Positions 17,547-26,423 of a stretch of 64,000 bases of DNA are shown piece after piece (position 1 is the first letter of the stretch; the number at the start of each line of letters is the position of its first letter). Origin of the DNA: [Clostridium] aerotolerans DSM 5434. Its GTDB lineage: Bacteria; Bacillota; Clostridia; Lachnospirales; Lachnospiraceae. The notes below the pieces were generated by a model, which worked only from the letters and a program-made list of their open reading frames with translations, was not told the origin of the DNA and did not search any database. The translations under genes and the position numbers were made by a program. The stretch is from positions 124,001 through 188,000 of the forward strand of contig NZ_JHWJ01000007.1 in the NCBI RefSeq assembly GCF_000687555.1. The letters run 5' to 3'.

Positions 17547-19034
17547 ATGGAAAAGTTATGTTATGCAACACTGGAAAAGCAGGGTTATGACGGTTATCTT
17601 TTAAAGGATGCACCTGAGCGTGTTCTGCAGTTTGGCGAAGGAAACTTTTTAAGGGCTTTCGTGGACTATTTTGTTGATATGCTCAACGAGAGAACTGGTT
17701 TTAATTCCAAAGTCGTTTTATGCCAGCCCATCGCCCCAGGTCTTGCAGATATGATTAACGAGCAGGAGGGACTTTATACCCTCTTCCTCCGCGGATTTGA
17801 AAACGGAAAGAAAGTAAATGACAAAAGAGTCATTTCCTGCGTCAGCAGATGCTTAAACCCTTATAAGGAGTATGATGAGGTTCTTGCCTGCGCAGAAAAC
17901 CCGGACCTTCGCTACATTGCCTGCAACACAACAGAAGCAGGAATTGCATACGATCCTTCCTGTCAGTTTACCGATGTACCAGCTGACAGCTATCCTGGAA
18001 AACTGACTCAGTTCTTATATAAAAGATTTGAGAAGTTCGGTAAGGAAGCCGGCAAAGGTTTTGTTATTCTCTCCTGTGAGCTGATTGACAACAACGGAAA
18101 AGAGCTTGAGAAATGCGTATTGCAGTATGCAAAGCAGTGGAACTTAGGAGAAGAATTTATCAGCTGGATCAAGGCTGAGAACATCTTCTGCTCTACTCTG
18201 GTAGACCGTATCGTAACCGGATATCCAAGAAATGAAGCTTCCTCCATCTGCGAAGAATTAGGCTATCAGGATAATCTGATCAATACTGGTGAAGTCTTTG
18301 GCTTCTGGGTCATTGAAGGTCCTGAATCTTTAAAGAAAGAGCTTCCTTTTGAAGAAGCCGGCCTTCCGGTTATTATCTGCGATGACCACAAGCCATACAA
18401 GCAGAGAAAGGTACGTATCTTAAACGGTGCTCATACTTCCTTTGTATTAGGTGCATACCTTGCTGGTCAGGATATTGTCCGAGACTGTATGGATGACGAA
18501 GTGATCTGCGGATTTATGAACAAGACTATCTATGATGAAATCATTCCTACTCTGACACTGCCAAAGGAAGAATTATTGAGCTTTGCTGGTTCCGTCACAG
18601 AACGTTTTAAGAATCCATTCATCGATCATGCTCTGCTTGCCATTTCCTTAAACTCCACCTCCAAGTGGAAAGCAAGAGTTATGCCTTCCTTTAAAGGATA
18701 TGTAGAGAAAACCGGGGAACTGCCAAAATGCATCACAGCTTCCTTTGCATTCTACATCGCCTTCTATCACGGCATGAACTTAACCGAGGAGGGCCTGGTT
18801 GCTTCCCGACCAGCAGGCGACGAATATACGGTAAAAGACGATAAGCCAGTCCTTCAGTTCTTCTATGATCATAAAGATGATGATGCAGAAACTCTGGCTC
18901 ATGCCGTTTGCAGCAATACCGATTTCTGGGATGAGGATTTAAGCAAGATCCCTGGATTTGAAACAGCTGTGGCAGGTTACTTAAAAGCCATTGAAGAAAA
19001 GGGTGCTTATGCAGTCATGAAAGACTGTCAGTAA
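17547..19034 (+). CDS. uxaB: Tagaturonate reductase (altronate oxidoreductase)
   Basis: A 495-residue long-chain mannitol dehydrogenase-type enzyme that reduces D-tagaturonate to D-altronate with NADH. Landmarks: RVLQFGEGNFLRAFVDYFVD at the N-terminal Rossmann nucleotide site, the CNTTEAGIAYD strand, STLVDRIVTGYPR, and the catalytic C-terminal helix region with KVRILNGAHTSFVLGAYLAG (Lys, Asn and His residues). It is downstream of uxaA in the same operon. The uxaC isomerase and kdgK/kdgA genes that complete the pathway are not in this window. Confidence 0.95.
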   Translation: MEKLCYATLEKQGYDGYLLKDAPERVLQFGEGNFLRAFVDYFVDMLNERTGFNSKVVLCQPIAPGLADMINEQEGLYTLFLRGFENGKKVNDKRVISCVSRCLNPYKEYDEVLACAENPDLRYIACNTTEAGIAYDPSCQFTDVPADSYPGKLTQFLYKRFEKFGKEAGKGFVILSCELIDNNGKELEKCVLQYAKQWNLGEEFISWIKAENIFCSTLVDRIVTGYPRNEASSICEELGYQDNLINTGEVFGFWVIEGPESLKKELPFEEAGLPVIICDDHKPYKQRKVRILNGAHTSFVLGAYLAGQDIVRDCMDDEVICGFMNKTIYDEIIPTLTLPKEELLSFAGSVTERFKNPFIDHALLAISLNSTSKWKARVMPSFKGYVEKTGELPKCITASFAFYIAFYHGMNLTEEGLVASRPAGDEYTVKDDKPVLQFFYDHKDDDAETLAHAVCSNTDFWDEDLSKIPGFETAVAGYLKAIEEKGAYAVMKDCQ

Positions 19035-19043
19035 ATAAACCTC

Positions 19044-19082
19044 TTAGGCCTGTGTATGTTTCATACATGGGCCTTATTTTTT
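19044..19082 (+). terminator. Terminator of the uxaA-uxaB operon
   Basis: TAGGCC..TGTATG and CATACA..GGCCTTA pair with a short loop (arms about 19045-19058 and 19062-19076), followed by a T-run at 19077-19082. It lies 10 nt after the uxaB stop codon. Confidence 0.85.
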
Positions 19083-19086
19083 AATC

Positions 19087-19614
19087 TTAAATCAATTTTT
19101 CATATAGTTTAAACCAATCAAGTCCAGCTTCTTCTAATCCAAGACTTACCGTATCAATATACTCAAAACCACACTTTTCATAAAGATGAATGGCTGGAAC
19201 ATTCTCTGTGTAAACATCTAGCCGTAAGGATTCTGTTCCCTCTTCTATTCCCAGTTCTTCTGCATATTTTAACAGTTTAAATCCAATTCCCTGATTGAAA
19301 TAACCTGGATGAACGGTAAATGTATAAACTACGAGAACCTTATCATAGGATAAATCTTTCTTCCACCTGACGCTTAAATAAGCTTCTTCCGGTTTGTGTC
19401 TTAAGATCATGGAGCCAACGATAACGCCTTCATTTATAGCAACGTGTAAATTGCCCTCTTCGATTCCCCGCATGGCATCATTGCGCGTGGGATAGACTCC
19501 CTTTTTCCAACCACAATAATTAATCCCATTTTCCATATGGTCATTGATTGCATCATACAAAATTTCCAGATCATCCACATCACGCCTTATTCCTTTTCGT
19601 ATGCTTATGCTCAT
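19087..19614 (-). CDS. GNAT-family N-acetyltransferase
   Basis: A 175-residue GNAT acetyltransferase. VYTFTVHPGYFNQGIGFKLL gives the beta4 strand and the acetyl-CoA pyrophosphate loop (Asn-Gln-Gly-Ile-Gly), and LDVYTENVPAIHLYEKCGF is the canonical C-terminal motif. The substrate cannot be inferred. It is convergent with uxaB and apparently monocistronic; AGGAGG precedes the ATG at 19614. Confidence 0.88.
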   Translation of the reverse strand: MSISIRKGIRRDVDDLEILYDAINDHMENGINYCGWKKGVYPTRNDAMRGIEEGNLHVAINEGVIVGSMILRHKPEEAYLSVRWKKDLSYDKVLVVYTFTVHPGYFNQGIGFKLLKYAEELGIEEGTESLRLDVYTENVPAIHLYEKCGFEYIDTVSLGLEEAGLDWFKLYEKLI

Positions 19615-19761
19615 TATTTCCTCCTCCTGTACTTGATTTTGCTTATTATACCAAAGGAATCTATATGAAACAATATTTCTTAACAGGTATCTTGTATAAT
19701 TCTTCCTATGCTAATATACTATTTATAAAATAACTTCATGGCTCATAAAGGAGAATACGAA

Positions 19762-21282
19762 ATGAATTTCTTTAAAAATGCCCCTGAGAACGGGAAAGGT
19801 ATCCAGGACCATTATTCTGCCATGGCTCCATTTCTAATCCGTATGAGCATCATGTTTTCATTTTTACTGGGAGCCTCCTTAATCGGATATAGCTTTAAAG
19901 CACTCCAATTACAGGAAACCAATATTGCCATCGTTTATCTGCTGGCTGTCCTTTTAACGGCACGGTATACGGGAGGATACCTCTTTGGCTTCTGGGTCTC
20001 TCTCTTTGCTGCCTTTATCTTTAATTTTTTATTTATGGAGCCTTATTACACCTTTTCAGTTAATACACCAAACTATATTATTACCTTTACCATTATGGCA
20101 ATCACCGCCTTTATTACCAGTACCTTAACGACCCATGCCAAGCAAAATGCCCTTCGGGCCAGAGAACGGGAGGAGGAAGCGAAAGCACTCTATTCTCTTA
20201 CCAACCGTTTGACTGATGCGGCAGACATTCCTGAAATTGCAGACATTGCAGCAAGTGCGGTCTGTGAGATGCTAAACTGCAGGGTCGGCTGTGTCTGCTT
20301 TGATGAATCCGGGAAACCGGACGAAGCCTTTTCCCGGCAGTTTTCTCCAAAGAATGGGACGCCGGAGGAGGCAGCCTCTCAGAAATCCTTTTTTGACTGG
20401 CTCATATCCGGAAGGGACTCTACCTTAGGTGTTATAAGAATTCCCATGGATGATGCAAAGCGCATGACTCCTACCCAGACACGGCTGCTTCAGGGAATGA
20501 TTGAAAACACGGCACTTGCCATGGACCGGTTTCATGCATCAGAGCAGCGGCGTAAGACAAATGAGGCCATCGTCCAGGAGCGTTACCGGGGCAATCTGCT
20601 TCAGGCTATCTCTCACGACCTTCGCACTCCTCTTACAGGAATTATGGGCACAGCAGAAATGCTTCTTACTATGACAGGGAAGGACGACAACCGGTATGAT
20701 CTGATCAAGGAAATATACGGAGACGCGGACTGGCTCCATTCTCTGGTGGAAAACATCCTAAGCCTGACCCGCCTCCATGAAGGAAAATTAGTTCTTCATA
20801 AGCAGGAGGAAGCTGGGGAGGAGGTCATAGGTGCTGCGGTACACCACGTCCTGCACCTTCACCCGGAGCACGACATATGGGTCACTGCTCCCGAGGAACT
20901 GCTTCTCATTCCCATGGACGCCAAATTAATCCGGCAGGTTCTGATCAATCTTTTGGACAATGCCATCAAGCATACAAAGCCGGAACAGGAAATCCAGGTC
21001 TCCTTAAAAAAGGAGAACAGCGGTAATTTTGCTGTTTTCTCTGTCTGCGATCATGGAGAAGGCATTGATGCATCAGATATTTCTAATATCTTTCAAATGT
21101 TTTATACCTCTGCTTCCAGGCGAAACGACGTTAAGCTGGGAGTTGGACTGGGGCTGACCATCTGCGAAGCCATTGTAAAAGCTCACGGCGGGGAAATTAA
21201 AGCAAGGAACAGGGAGAATGGACCGGGCGCAGAATTTATTTTCACCCTTCCTTTAAAGGAGAATTTTCATGAATCTAAATAA
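19762..21282 (+). CDS. KdpD-like sensor histidine kinase lacking the KdpD N-terminal domains
   Basis: A 506-residue kinase. Residues about 25-125 form four closely spaced transmembrane helices of the KdpD type (DUF4118: NIAIVYLLAVLLTARYTGGY, FNFLFMEPYYTF). A GAF-like segment follows (about 155-265), then the dimerisation helix with phospho-acceptor His285 in SHDLRTPL and an ATPase domain with N box (RQVLINLLDNAIKH), GEGID and GVGLGLTICE. The roughly 400-residue N-terminal KdpD/USP region of classical KdpD is absent. Start is the ATG at 19762, 9 nt after GGAG. It overlaps the regulator gene by 14 nt. It should sense a cation or osmotic signal and control the downstream ATPase operon. Confidence 0.9.
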   Translation: MNFFKNAPENGKGIQDHYSAMAPFLIRMSIMFSFLLGASLIGYSFKALQLQETNIAIVYLLAVLLTARYTGGYLFGFWVSLFAAFIFNFLFMEPYYTFSVNTPNYIITFTIMAITAFITSTLTTHAKQNALRAREREEEAKALYSLTNRLTDAADIPEIADIAASAVCEMLNCRVGCVCFDESGKPDEAFSRQFSPKNGTPEEAASQKSFFDWLISGRDSTLGVIRIPMDDAKRMTPTQTRLLQGMIENTALAMDRFHASEQRRKTNEAIVQERYRGNLLQAISHDLRTPLTGIMGTAEMLLTMTGKDDNRYDLIKEIYGDADWLHSLVENILSLTRLHEGKLVLHKQEEAGEEVIGAAVHHVLHLHPEHDIWVTAPEELLLIPMDAKLIRQVLINLLDNAIKHTKPEQEIQVSLKKENSGNFAVFSVCDHGEGIDASDISNIFQMFYTSASRRNDVKLGVGLGLTICEAIVKAHGGEIKARNRENGPGAEFIFTLPLKENFHESK

Positions 21283-21970
21283 CAGAAAAATCCTGATTGT
21301 TGAAGACGACAAGCAAATAAGAAATTTCATCAGCTATTCCCTTGATCAGGAAGGGTTTGCCTATGTCACATCAGGCGCCGGCCAGGGGGCTCTCAGTATC
21401 CTTCTATCGGATCAAATTGATATCATGCTCCTGGATCTTGGACTGCCGGATCTTGACGGCATGGAAGTCATTAAGAAGGTAAGGGAATGGTCAGAGCTTC
21501 CCATTATCGTGGTTTCTGCCAGAGATCAGGACAAGGAAAAGGCGGCGGCACTTGACTTGGGGGCCGACGATTATCTCACAAAGCCATTTTCCGCCACAGA
21601 GCTTCTTGCACGGATTCGAGTGGCACTACGGCACTTAAACCAGCACAATGGACCGGATAAGGCCCAGAACCACCTTCAGGCAGGTGACCTTCAAATTGAT
21701 TTTGAAAAAAGACTGGTCTATCTGGAAAACCAGGAGGTACATGTGACTCCTATGGAATACAGTCTTTTGACCCTGTTCTTTAAAAACATGGGTAAGGTAC
21801 TGACCACAAGGCAGATACTGACTGAGATCTGGGGGATTCACTACGGCAATGACACCCAGGCACTCCGGGCCCTTATGGCCGGCCTCAGGCGGAAAATCGA
21901 AAAAAATCCAGCCAAACCTCGCTACATTATAACGGAAATAGGGGTGGGGTACCGGCTGGTGGATGAGTAG
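21269..21970 (+). CDS. KdpE-like response regulator (OmpR/PhoB family)
   Basis: A 233-residue response regulator. The receiver domain has the acidic pocket EDD near residue 12, phospho-acceptor Asp56 (MLLDLGLPD) and Lys in DYLTKPF. The C-terminal winged helix (about 135-230) is OmpR-type: VHVTPMEYSLLTLFFKNMGK, TTRQILTEIWG and the closing RYIITEIGVGYRLV. It most resembles KdpE. It overlaps the kinase gene by 14 nt and is followed by a strong terminator. OmpR-family proteins bind tandem direct repeats, and such an array lies immediately downstream in front of the P-type ATPase gene. Confidence 0.93.
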   Translation: MNLNNRKILIVEDDKQIRNFISYSLDQEGFAYVTSGAGQGALSILLSDQIDIMLLDLGLPDLDGMEVIKKVREWSELPIIVVSARDQDKEKAAALDLGADDYLTKPFSATELLARIRVALRHLNQHNGPDKAQNHLQAGDLQIDFEKRLVYLENQEVHVTPMEYSLLTLFFKNMGKVLTTRQILTEIWGIHYGNDTQALRALMAGLRRKIEKNPAKPRYIITEIGVGYRLVDE

Positions 21971-21990
21971 ACAGACAGCAACAATCTATC

Positions 21991-22035
21991 CAGGGATAAG
22001 AAGTTCTTTATGACTTCTTATCCCTGTTTTTCTTT
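21991..22035 (+). terminator. Strong intrinsic terminator after the kinase/regulator pair
   Basis: A perfect 14-bp stem CAGGGATAAGAAGT (21991-22004) / ACTTCTTATCCCTG (22013-22026) with an 8-nt loop is followed by TTTTTCTTT. It separates the two-component genes from the ATPase operon, so the latter needs its own promoter. Confidence 0.95.
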
Positions 22036-22106
22036 CTCATACGATTCTTATACCGTTCTCACACCATTCTCACACCCCCTCTTCCATTCTCACACTCCAC
22101 TCACAA
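22034..22106 (+). repeat. Array of 11-bp direct repeats (TTCTCACAC), probable response-regulator sites
   Basis: Units start at 22034 (TTCTCATAC), 22045 (TTCTTATAC), 22056 (TTCTCACAC), 22067 (TTCTCACAC), 22087 (TTCTCACAC) and a weaker one at 22098 (CACTCACAA). The first four are spaced exactly 11 bp, one helical turn; the fifth comes after 20 bp and the sixth 11 bp later. Same-face tandem repeats ending at the -35 region are what OmpR/PhoB-type activators use. The regulator encoded just upstream is the obvious candidate. Confidence 0.75.
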
Positions 22107-22115
22107 ATTAAGAGC

Positions 22116-22121
22116 TATGAT
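22116..22121 (+). promoter_or_regulatory. -10 box of the ATPase operon, without a -35 box
   Basis: TATGAT at 22116-22121 is a good -10 box. The sequence 17 bp upstream (around 22093-22098) has no -35 match and instead carries the last repeats of the 11-bp array. This is the layout of an activator-dependent promoter. The leader to the start codon at 22218 is about 90 nt and has a small A/U-rich hairpin at 22154-22173. Confidence 0.6.
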
Positions 22122-22217
22122 AGAAATTACCAAATCGATCTGGCAAAGCAATGAAAAAGCAGACGGCTTTTTTCCCAAGCTGTCAATCTACGAAAAAGGA
22201 TAGGAAGATAGATCGCT

Positions 22218-25058
22218 ATGAGTAAAACATTAAAGCAAGCATTTTCTCCCGATGTGTTATCCGATTTACAAAAACTGCCCGTAAAAGAGGTGTATTCTGC
22301 TTTAAACACCGGAGAAAAAGGGCTGTTAAAATCAGAGGTCACCACGCGCATCCACCAGTTTGGAAAAAATGCGCTCCAGGAGAAGAAGGGTCAGCCACTT
22401 ATCTTTAAATTTCTCTCTAACTTTACCCACTTTATGGCCATTCTCCTCTGGTGTGCAGGTTTAGTAGGCTTCATTGCCCAGCTGCCTGAACTTGGAATTG
22501 CAATCTGGATGGTAAACATCATAAACGGTGCGTTCAGTTTCTGGCAGGAATTCCGGGCTGGCAAAGCAACCGAGGCTTTAAAGAAGCTCCTCCCAGATTA
22601 TGCCCGTGTGGTCCGAGACGGGGAAGAACAAAAAATACTGGCAGAGGATCTGGTCCCTGGTGATCTCATCCTCCTTGGAGAAGGGGACCGCATTTCAGCC
22701 GATGCCCGTCTGGTGGAGGACAATGATTTAAGCGTGAATCAATCCACCCTGACCGGAGAATCCCACCCGGTCCACAAATCTAAGGATGAGGTAATACGGG
22801 ATGACCTCTCCCGTTCCGAACAGCCTAATATGATTTTTGCCGGTACCAACGTAGCGGCAGGAACCTGTAAGGCAATTGTTTATGCGACTGGCATGAATAC
22901 AGAGTTTGGCAAAATTGCGGGCCTTACCCAGACGCTGAAAGAAGAATTAAGTCCTCTTCAAAAAGAGATGAATAAGCTGACCAGGACTGTTTCCATCCTT
23001 GCCATCAGCATTGGCGTAGTATTTTTCCTGCTGTCCATTGTTCTTGTTGGTACAGAATTAGCCGTGGCATTTATTTTCGCCATGGGTATGATCGTCGCTT
23101 TTATCCCGGAGGGACTCCTTCCCACAGTTACCTTATCCCTTGCCATGGGTGTTCAGCGAATGGCAAAAAGAAATGCCCTTATAAAGCGCCTTTCTGCTGT
23201 GGAGACACTGGGCTGTACCACTGTGATCTGTACAGATAAGACAGGAACTCTGACTCAAAATGAGATGACCGTAAGCAATATTTGGATTGGGGGAAAATCC
23301 CTTGATGTAACCGGAGTAGGCTATGACCCTTCGGAAGGCAAAATTCTAGAAAACGGGCATCCTGTGGCATCAGAAACACCTGATTTAAGCAGGCTCTTAG
23401 GTGCAGCGGCCCTTTGCTGCAACGCTCATCTCGTGCCCCCAGGCCCGGAATCTTCCCGTTTTACTGTACTTGGAGACCCCACAGAGGCTGCTCTTCTGGT
23501 GGCTGCTCAAAAGTATGGCTTAACACCAGAGGATTTAAATAAGAAAGAACTCCGCCTTCGTGAGCTACCATTTGACTCCGTAAGAAAACGTATGACCACG
23601 ATTCACCAGGTCTCAAACGACCGGATTGCCTTTACAAAAGGCGCGCCAAAGGAAGTTCTTGAGCTATGCACCCACATAAAGGTAAATGGAACCTCCATGG
23701 AAATGGACGGAAAGACCCGTGCCGAAATCATGGAAATCAATGACCGTTATGCAAGAAATGGCCTCAGAGTCCTTGCTGTTGCATCCAGAAATCTAAAGGG
23801 CATTACCGGGATTCCTCAAAGCTTAAGCCAATATACCCCGGAGCTCATTGAGCAGGAGCTTACCTTTTTAGGCCTCATTGCCATGGTAGATCCTCCCCGT
23901 CCTGAGGTATCCGAAGCAGTTAAGAAATGCCACCGGGCAGGCATCCGGATTATTATGATTACCGGTGACTACGGCCTCACGGCAGAAAGCATTGCCCGCC
24001 GAATCGGAATCATAAAAGGAGAGCATCCAAGAATTATTACTGGAATCGAACTTGGGAAAATGCAGCCGGAAGAACTGAAAAATGCCCTGGAGGGTGAAGT
24101 TCTCTTTGCCAGAGTGGCACCGGAACAAAAGCTGCAGGTGGTAACTGCACTTCAGGAGATGAAGCATATCGTTGCGGTTACCGGTGACGGAGTTAACGAT
24201 TCACCCGCTCTGAAAAAAGCAGATATCGGCGTTGCCATGGGGCTTTCCGGCACTGATGTAGCAAAAGAAGCTGCTGACATGATCCTGACCGATGATAACT
24301 TTGCTTCCATTGTCAACGCAGTGGAGGAAGGGCGTGCGGTCTACAATAATATCCGTAAATTTGCAGTGTACATTTTCAACAGCAATATGGCTGAGGCAGT
24401 GCCTATGATTTTTTATCTTTTCTCCAGAGGTACGATTCCACTTCCCCTGACCATTATGCAGGTTCTTTGTATTGACCTTGGAACCGATATGGTACCGGCC
24501 ATGGGTCTTGGTGCAGAATCACCGGAGCCTGGAATTATGGATATTCCACCCCGTTCACAAAAAGAGTCTCTGCTGACTAAAAAACTGCTGTCACGTGCCC
24601 TCTTATGGTACGGCTCCATGGAAGCAATCGCCTGTATGGCTGCTTTCTTTTACCTAAACTGGCTGAACGGCTGGCCTGGTACTCCCCTTCCCGGTACAGG
24701 AACGATTTACCGGATGGCGACCACCATGACATTTGCAGCCATTGTACTGGCTCAGGTAGGCGCTGTATTTGCCTGCCGGACCGAGCGGGTATCCATCTTT
24801 AAAACAGGATTTCATACCAACAAGCTGATTCTTGTAGGAATCGTGGTAGAGCTGATCCTTTTAAGCCTCATCACCTACCTTCCGTTCCTCCACAATCTTT
24901 TTAATACGGCTCCACTGGGCTTAAAGGAATGGGCATTCTTAATCTGGATTCCATTTGCGGTTCTGCTCATTGATGAAATCAGGAAATTCTTCCTGCGAAA
25001 TCTTAGACCCAGAAAGAGTAAAGGAAATTATGAGAAGAAGGAGATGTATAATTCATGA
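22218..25058 (+). CDS. P-type cation-transporting ATPase, type IIC (Na,K-ATPase)-like
   Basis: A 946-residue P-type ATPase. It has an N-terminal cation-ATPase domain, the A domain TGES loop (TLTGESHPV), M4 with PEGLLP (297-302), the phosphorylation site DKTGT (Asp340), the nucleotide domain KGAPKE, and TGDGVNDSPALKKADIG. The membrane ligands follow the Na,K-ATPase pattern: Glu298 in M4, Asn723 and Glu726 in M5 (NSNMAEAVP), Asp753 and Asp757 in M6 (CIDLGTDMVPA). The C-terminus (CRTERVSIF, LIDEIRKFFLR) also resembles type IIC. Where Na,K-ATPase has QWAD in M8, this protein has QVGA (846-849). Likely a Na+ or K+ pump; Ca2+ transport is less likely. Coupled by ATGA overlap to the next gene. Confidence 0.88.
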   Translation: MSKTLKQAFSPDVLSDLQKLPVKEVYSALNTGEKGLLKSEVTTRIHQFGKNALQEKKGQPLIFKFLSNFTHFMAILLWCAGLVGFIAQLPELGIAIWMVNIINGAFSFWQEFRAGKATEALKKLLPDYARVVRDGEEQKILAEDLVPGDLILLGEGDRISADARLVEDNDLSVNQSTLTGESHPVHKSKDEVIRDDLSRSEQPNMIFAGTNVAAGTCKAIVYATGMNTEFGKIAGLTQTLKEELSPLQKEMNKLTRTVSILAISIGVVFFLLSIVLVGTELAVAFIFAMGMIVAFIPEGLLPTVTLSLAMGVQRMAKRNALIKRLSAVETLGCTTVICTDKTGTLTQNEMTVSNIWIGGKSLDVTGVGYDPSEGKILENGHPVASETPDLSRLLGAAALCCNAHLVPPGPESSRFTVLGDPTEAALLVAAQKYGLTPEDLNKKELRLRELPFDSVRKRMTTIHQVSNDRIAFTKGAPKEVLELCTHIKVNGTSMEMDGKTRAEIMEINDRYARNGLRVLAVASRNLKGITGIPQSLSQYTPELIEQELTFLGLIAMVDPPRPEVSEAVKKCHRAGIRIIMITGDYGLTAESIARRIGIIKGEHPRIITGIELGKMQPEELKNALEGEVLFARVAPEQKLQVVTALQEMKHIVAVTGDGVNDSPALKKADIGVAMGLSGTDVAKEAADMILTDDNFASIVNAVEEGRAVYNNIRKFAVYIFNSNMAEAVPMIFYLFSRGTIPLPLTIMQVLCIDLGTDMVPAMGLGAESPEPGIMDIPPRSQKESLLTKKLLSRALLWYGSMEAIACMAAFFYLNWLNGWPGTPLPGTGTIYRMATTMTFAAIVLAQVGAVFACRTERVSIFKTGFHTNKLILVGIVVELILLSLITYLPFLHNLFNTAPLGLKEWAFLIWIPFAVLLIDEIRKFFLRNLRPRKSKGNYEKKEMYNS

Positions 25059-25720
25059 GAATGATTATCGTAGGCTGCGGACGAAATGGTTCCGGCCTGG
25101 CACTGGCATTAAGTAAAATGGGCCACAACGTGACCGTTATAGATTCCAACCCAGGATCATTTAAAGAGCTTGGCCCTAATTTTCGGGGAGAGACCATAGA
25201 GGGAATTGGGTTTGACCAGGAGGTCCTCTTAAAGGCACAGATCAAAAAGACCGATGCACTGGCTGCCTTTACCTCCAGTGATGAATCCAATGCAGTGATT
25301 GCACGAATCTCCAAAGAAATTTATCATGTACCAAAGGTGGTCGCCCGTCTTCATGACAGGGAAAAGGCCGAGATTTATAAGCGCCTGGGCGTACAGACCT
25401 TATCCTCTACTGCCTGGGGAATTCAAAGGGCTGTTGACCTGCTTTGCTACTCTCCTCTTCATACCATATTCAGCATGGGAAATGGAGATGTGGAGCTTGT
25501 GGAAATTGAGACCACGCCTCTCATGGAAGGCCATAAGGCCAGTGAACTCTCCATCCCCGGGGAAGTGAAAATTGTATCCATTACAAGGGGAAACAAGACC
25601 ATACTGCCCACAACTGGTACTGCACTGCAAAAAGGAGATATTCTCTATGTAGCTGCCGCCGTATCCTCCTTTGACCGGTTAAAACGTTTATTTGGAATTT
25701 CCAATGGAAAGGGGATATGA
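25055..25720 (+). CDS. TrkA-like NAD-binding (RCK) protein, copy 1
   Basis: A 221-residue protein with one N-terminal TrkA/RCK Rossmann domain (MRMIIVGCGRNGSGLALALS, with Asp at the end of beta2 in TVIDSNPGS) and a C-terminal TrkA-C domain from about residue 140 (VELVEIETTPLMEG, then GDILYVAA). RCK proteins bind NAD(H), ATP/ADP or c-di-AMP and gate potassium transporters. No TrkH/KtrB pore gene is present nearby; the gene overlaps the P-type ATPase stop codon by 4 nt, so it is most likely made together with the pump. Confidence 0.9.
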   Translation: MRMIIVGCGRNGSGLALALSKMGHNVTVIDSNPGSFKELGPNFRGETIEGIGFDQEVLLKAQIKKTDALAAFTSSDESNAVIARISKEIYHVPKVVARLHDREKAEIYKRLGVQTLSSTAWGIQRAVDLLCYSPLHTIFSMGNGDVELVEIETTPLMEGHKASELSIPGEVKIVSITRGNKTILPTTGTALQKGDILYVAAAVSSFDRLKRLFGISNGKGI

Positions 25721-26391
25721 AGATGAAGGTCATAATTATTGGGGGCGGCCAGGTTGGCGCATATTTAGCTTCCCTTCTATTGGAACGGGGGCATGAAATT
25801 AAAATCATTGATGTAAGAGAAACCAGAATACCGGTCTTAAAGCGGGACCTTCCTGAGGAATGTGTCATCTGCGGAAATGGAGCCGAGCCAAGGGTCTTAG
25901 AGGCCGCTGGGATCAATGAGGCCGATGTGGTGGCTGCCGTGACCGGCTCAGATGAAACAAACCTGGTGGTAGCCACTCTATCCCGCATGGAGTATGGGGT
26001 ACGCCGTGTGGTAGGAAGGGTAAATAATCCTAAAAATGCATGGCTCTTTCAGGGAATCATGGGAGTCGATGCAGCTCTTAACCAGGCAGATCTAATGGCT
26101 CGTCTGGTGGCAGAGGAAATGACTATGGGCGATATGATGACCCTTTTAAAGCTACACGGCGGTCAGTACTCTCTGGTAGAGCGTATGGTGGATCCGGCAT
26201 CTCCAGCCGCTGGGAAAACGGTAAAGGAGATAAATCTGCCTCTGGAATGTGTTCTGGTCGCTATCCTTCGAAAGGATCAGCTTCTTTTACCCAGAGGAAA
26301 CACTCATCTGATTGCTGGTGACAAGATAGTTGCAATCACCCATAACTCTTATTTAGACCATCTGGCCGAGGCACTGGGATCAGGGAAATAG
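25717..26391 (+). CDS. TrkA-like NAD-binding (RCK) protein, copy 2
   Basis: A 224-residue second TrkA-like protein: KVIIIGGGQVGAYLASLLLE with IIDVRE after beta2, VVAAVTGSDETNLVVATLS, and a C-terminal TrkA-C domain (VDPASPAAGKTVKEINLP to GDKIVAI). It overlaps the first copy by 4 nt (ATGA). The two are clearly diverged and each has one Rossmann plus one TrkA-C unit, so together they could form a hetero-oligomeric ring, equivalent to the four-domain TrkA of enteric bacteria. Probably a regulatory subunit for cation transport. Confidence 0.9.
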   Translation: MKMKVIIIGGGQVGAYLASLLLERGHEIKIIDVRETRIPVLKRDLPEECVICGNGAEPRVLEAAGINEADVVAAVTGSDETNLVVATLSRMEYGVRRVVGRVNNPKNAWLFQGIMGVDAALNQADLMARLVAEEMTMGDMMTLLKLHGGQYSLVERMVDPASPAAGKTVKEINLPLECVLVAILRKDQLLLPRGNTHLIAGDKIVAITHNSYLDHLAEALGSGK

Positions 26392-26423
26392 TCTTCTGCC
26401 AGGGAACGGAGGTGCTTAGCCGC

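Noticed and set aside
22034-22106. CRISPR-like repeats
   Set aside because: Units are only 9-11 bp with 2-bp gaps and no spacers; they fit a transcription-factor array.
22154-22173. Hairpin AAAAAGC/GCTTTTT in the ATPase leader as an attenuator
   Set aside because: The stem is almost all A-U and short, with no visible alternative fold; evidence is too weak for a feature.
22218-25058. Annotation as a Ca2+-transporting (type IIA) ATPase
   Set aside because: The M6 motif is DLGTD rather than the NLVTD of SERCA, and the C-terminal region resembles type IIC pumps, so a generic type IIC-like call is safer.
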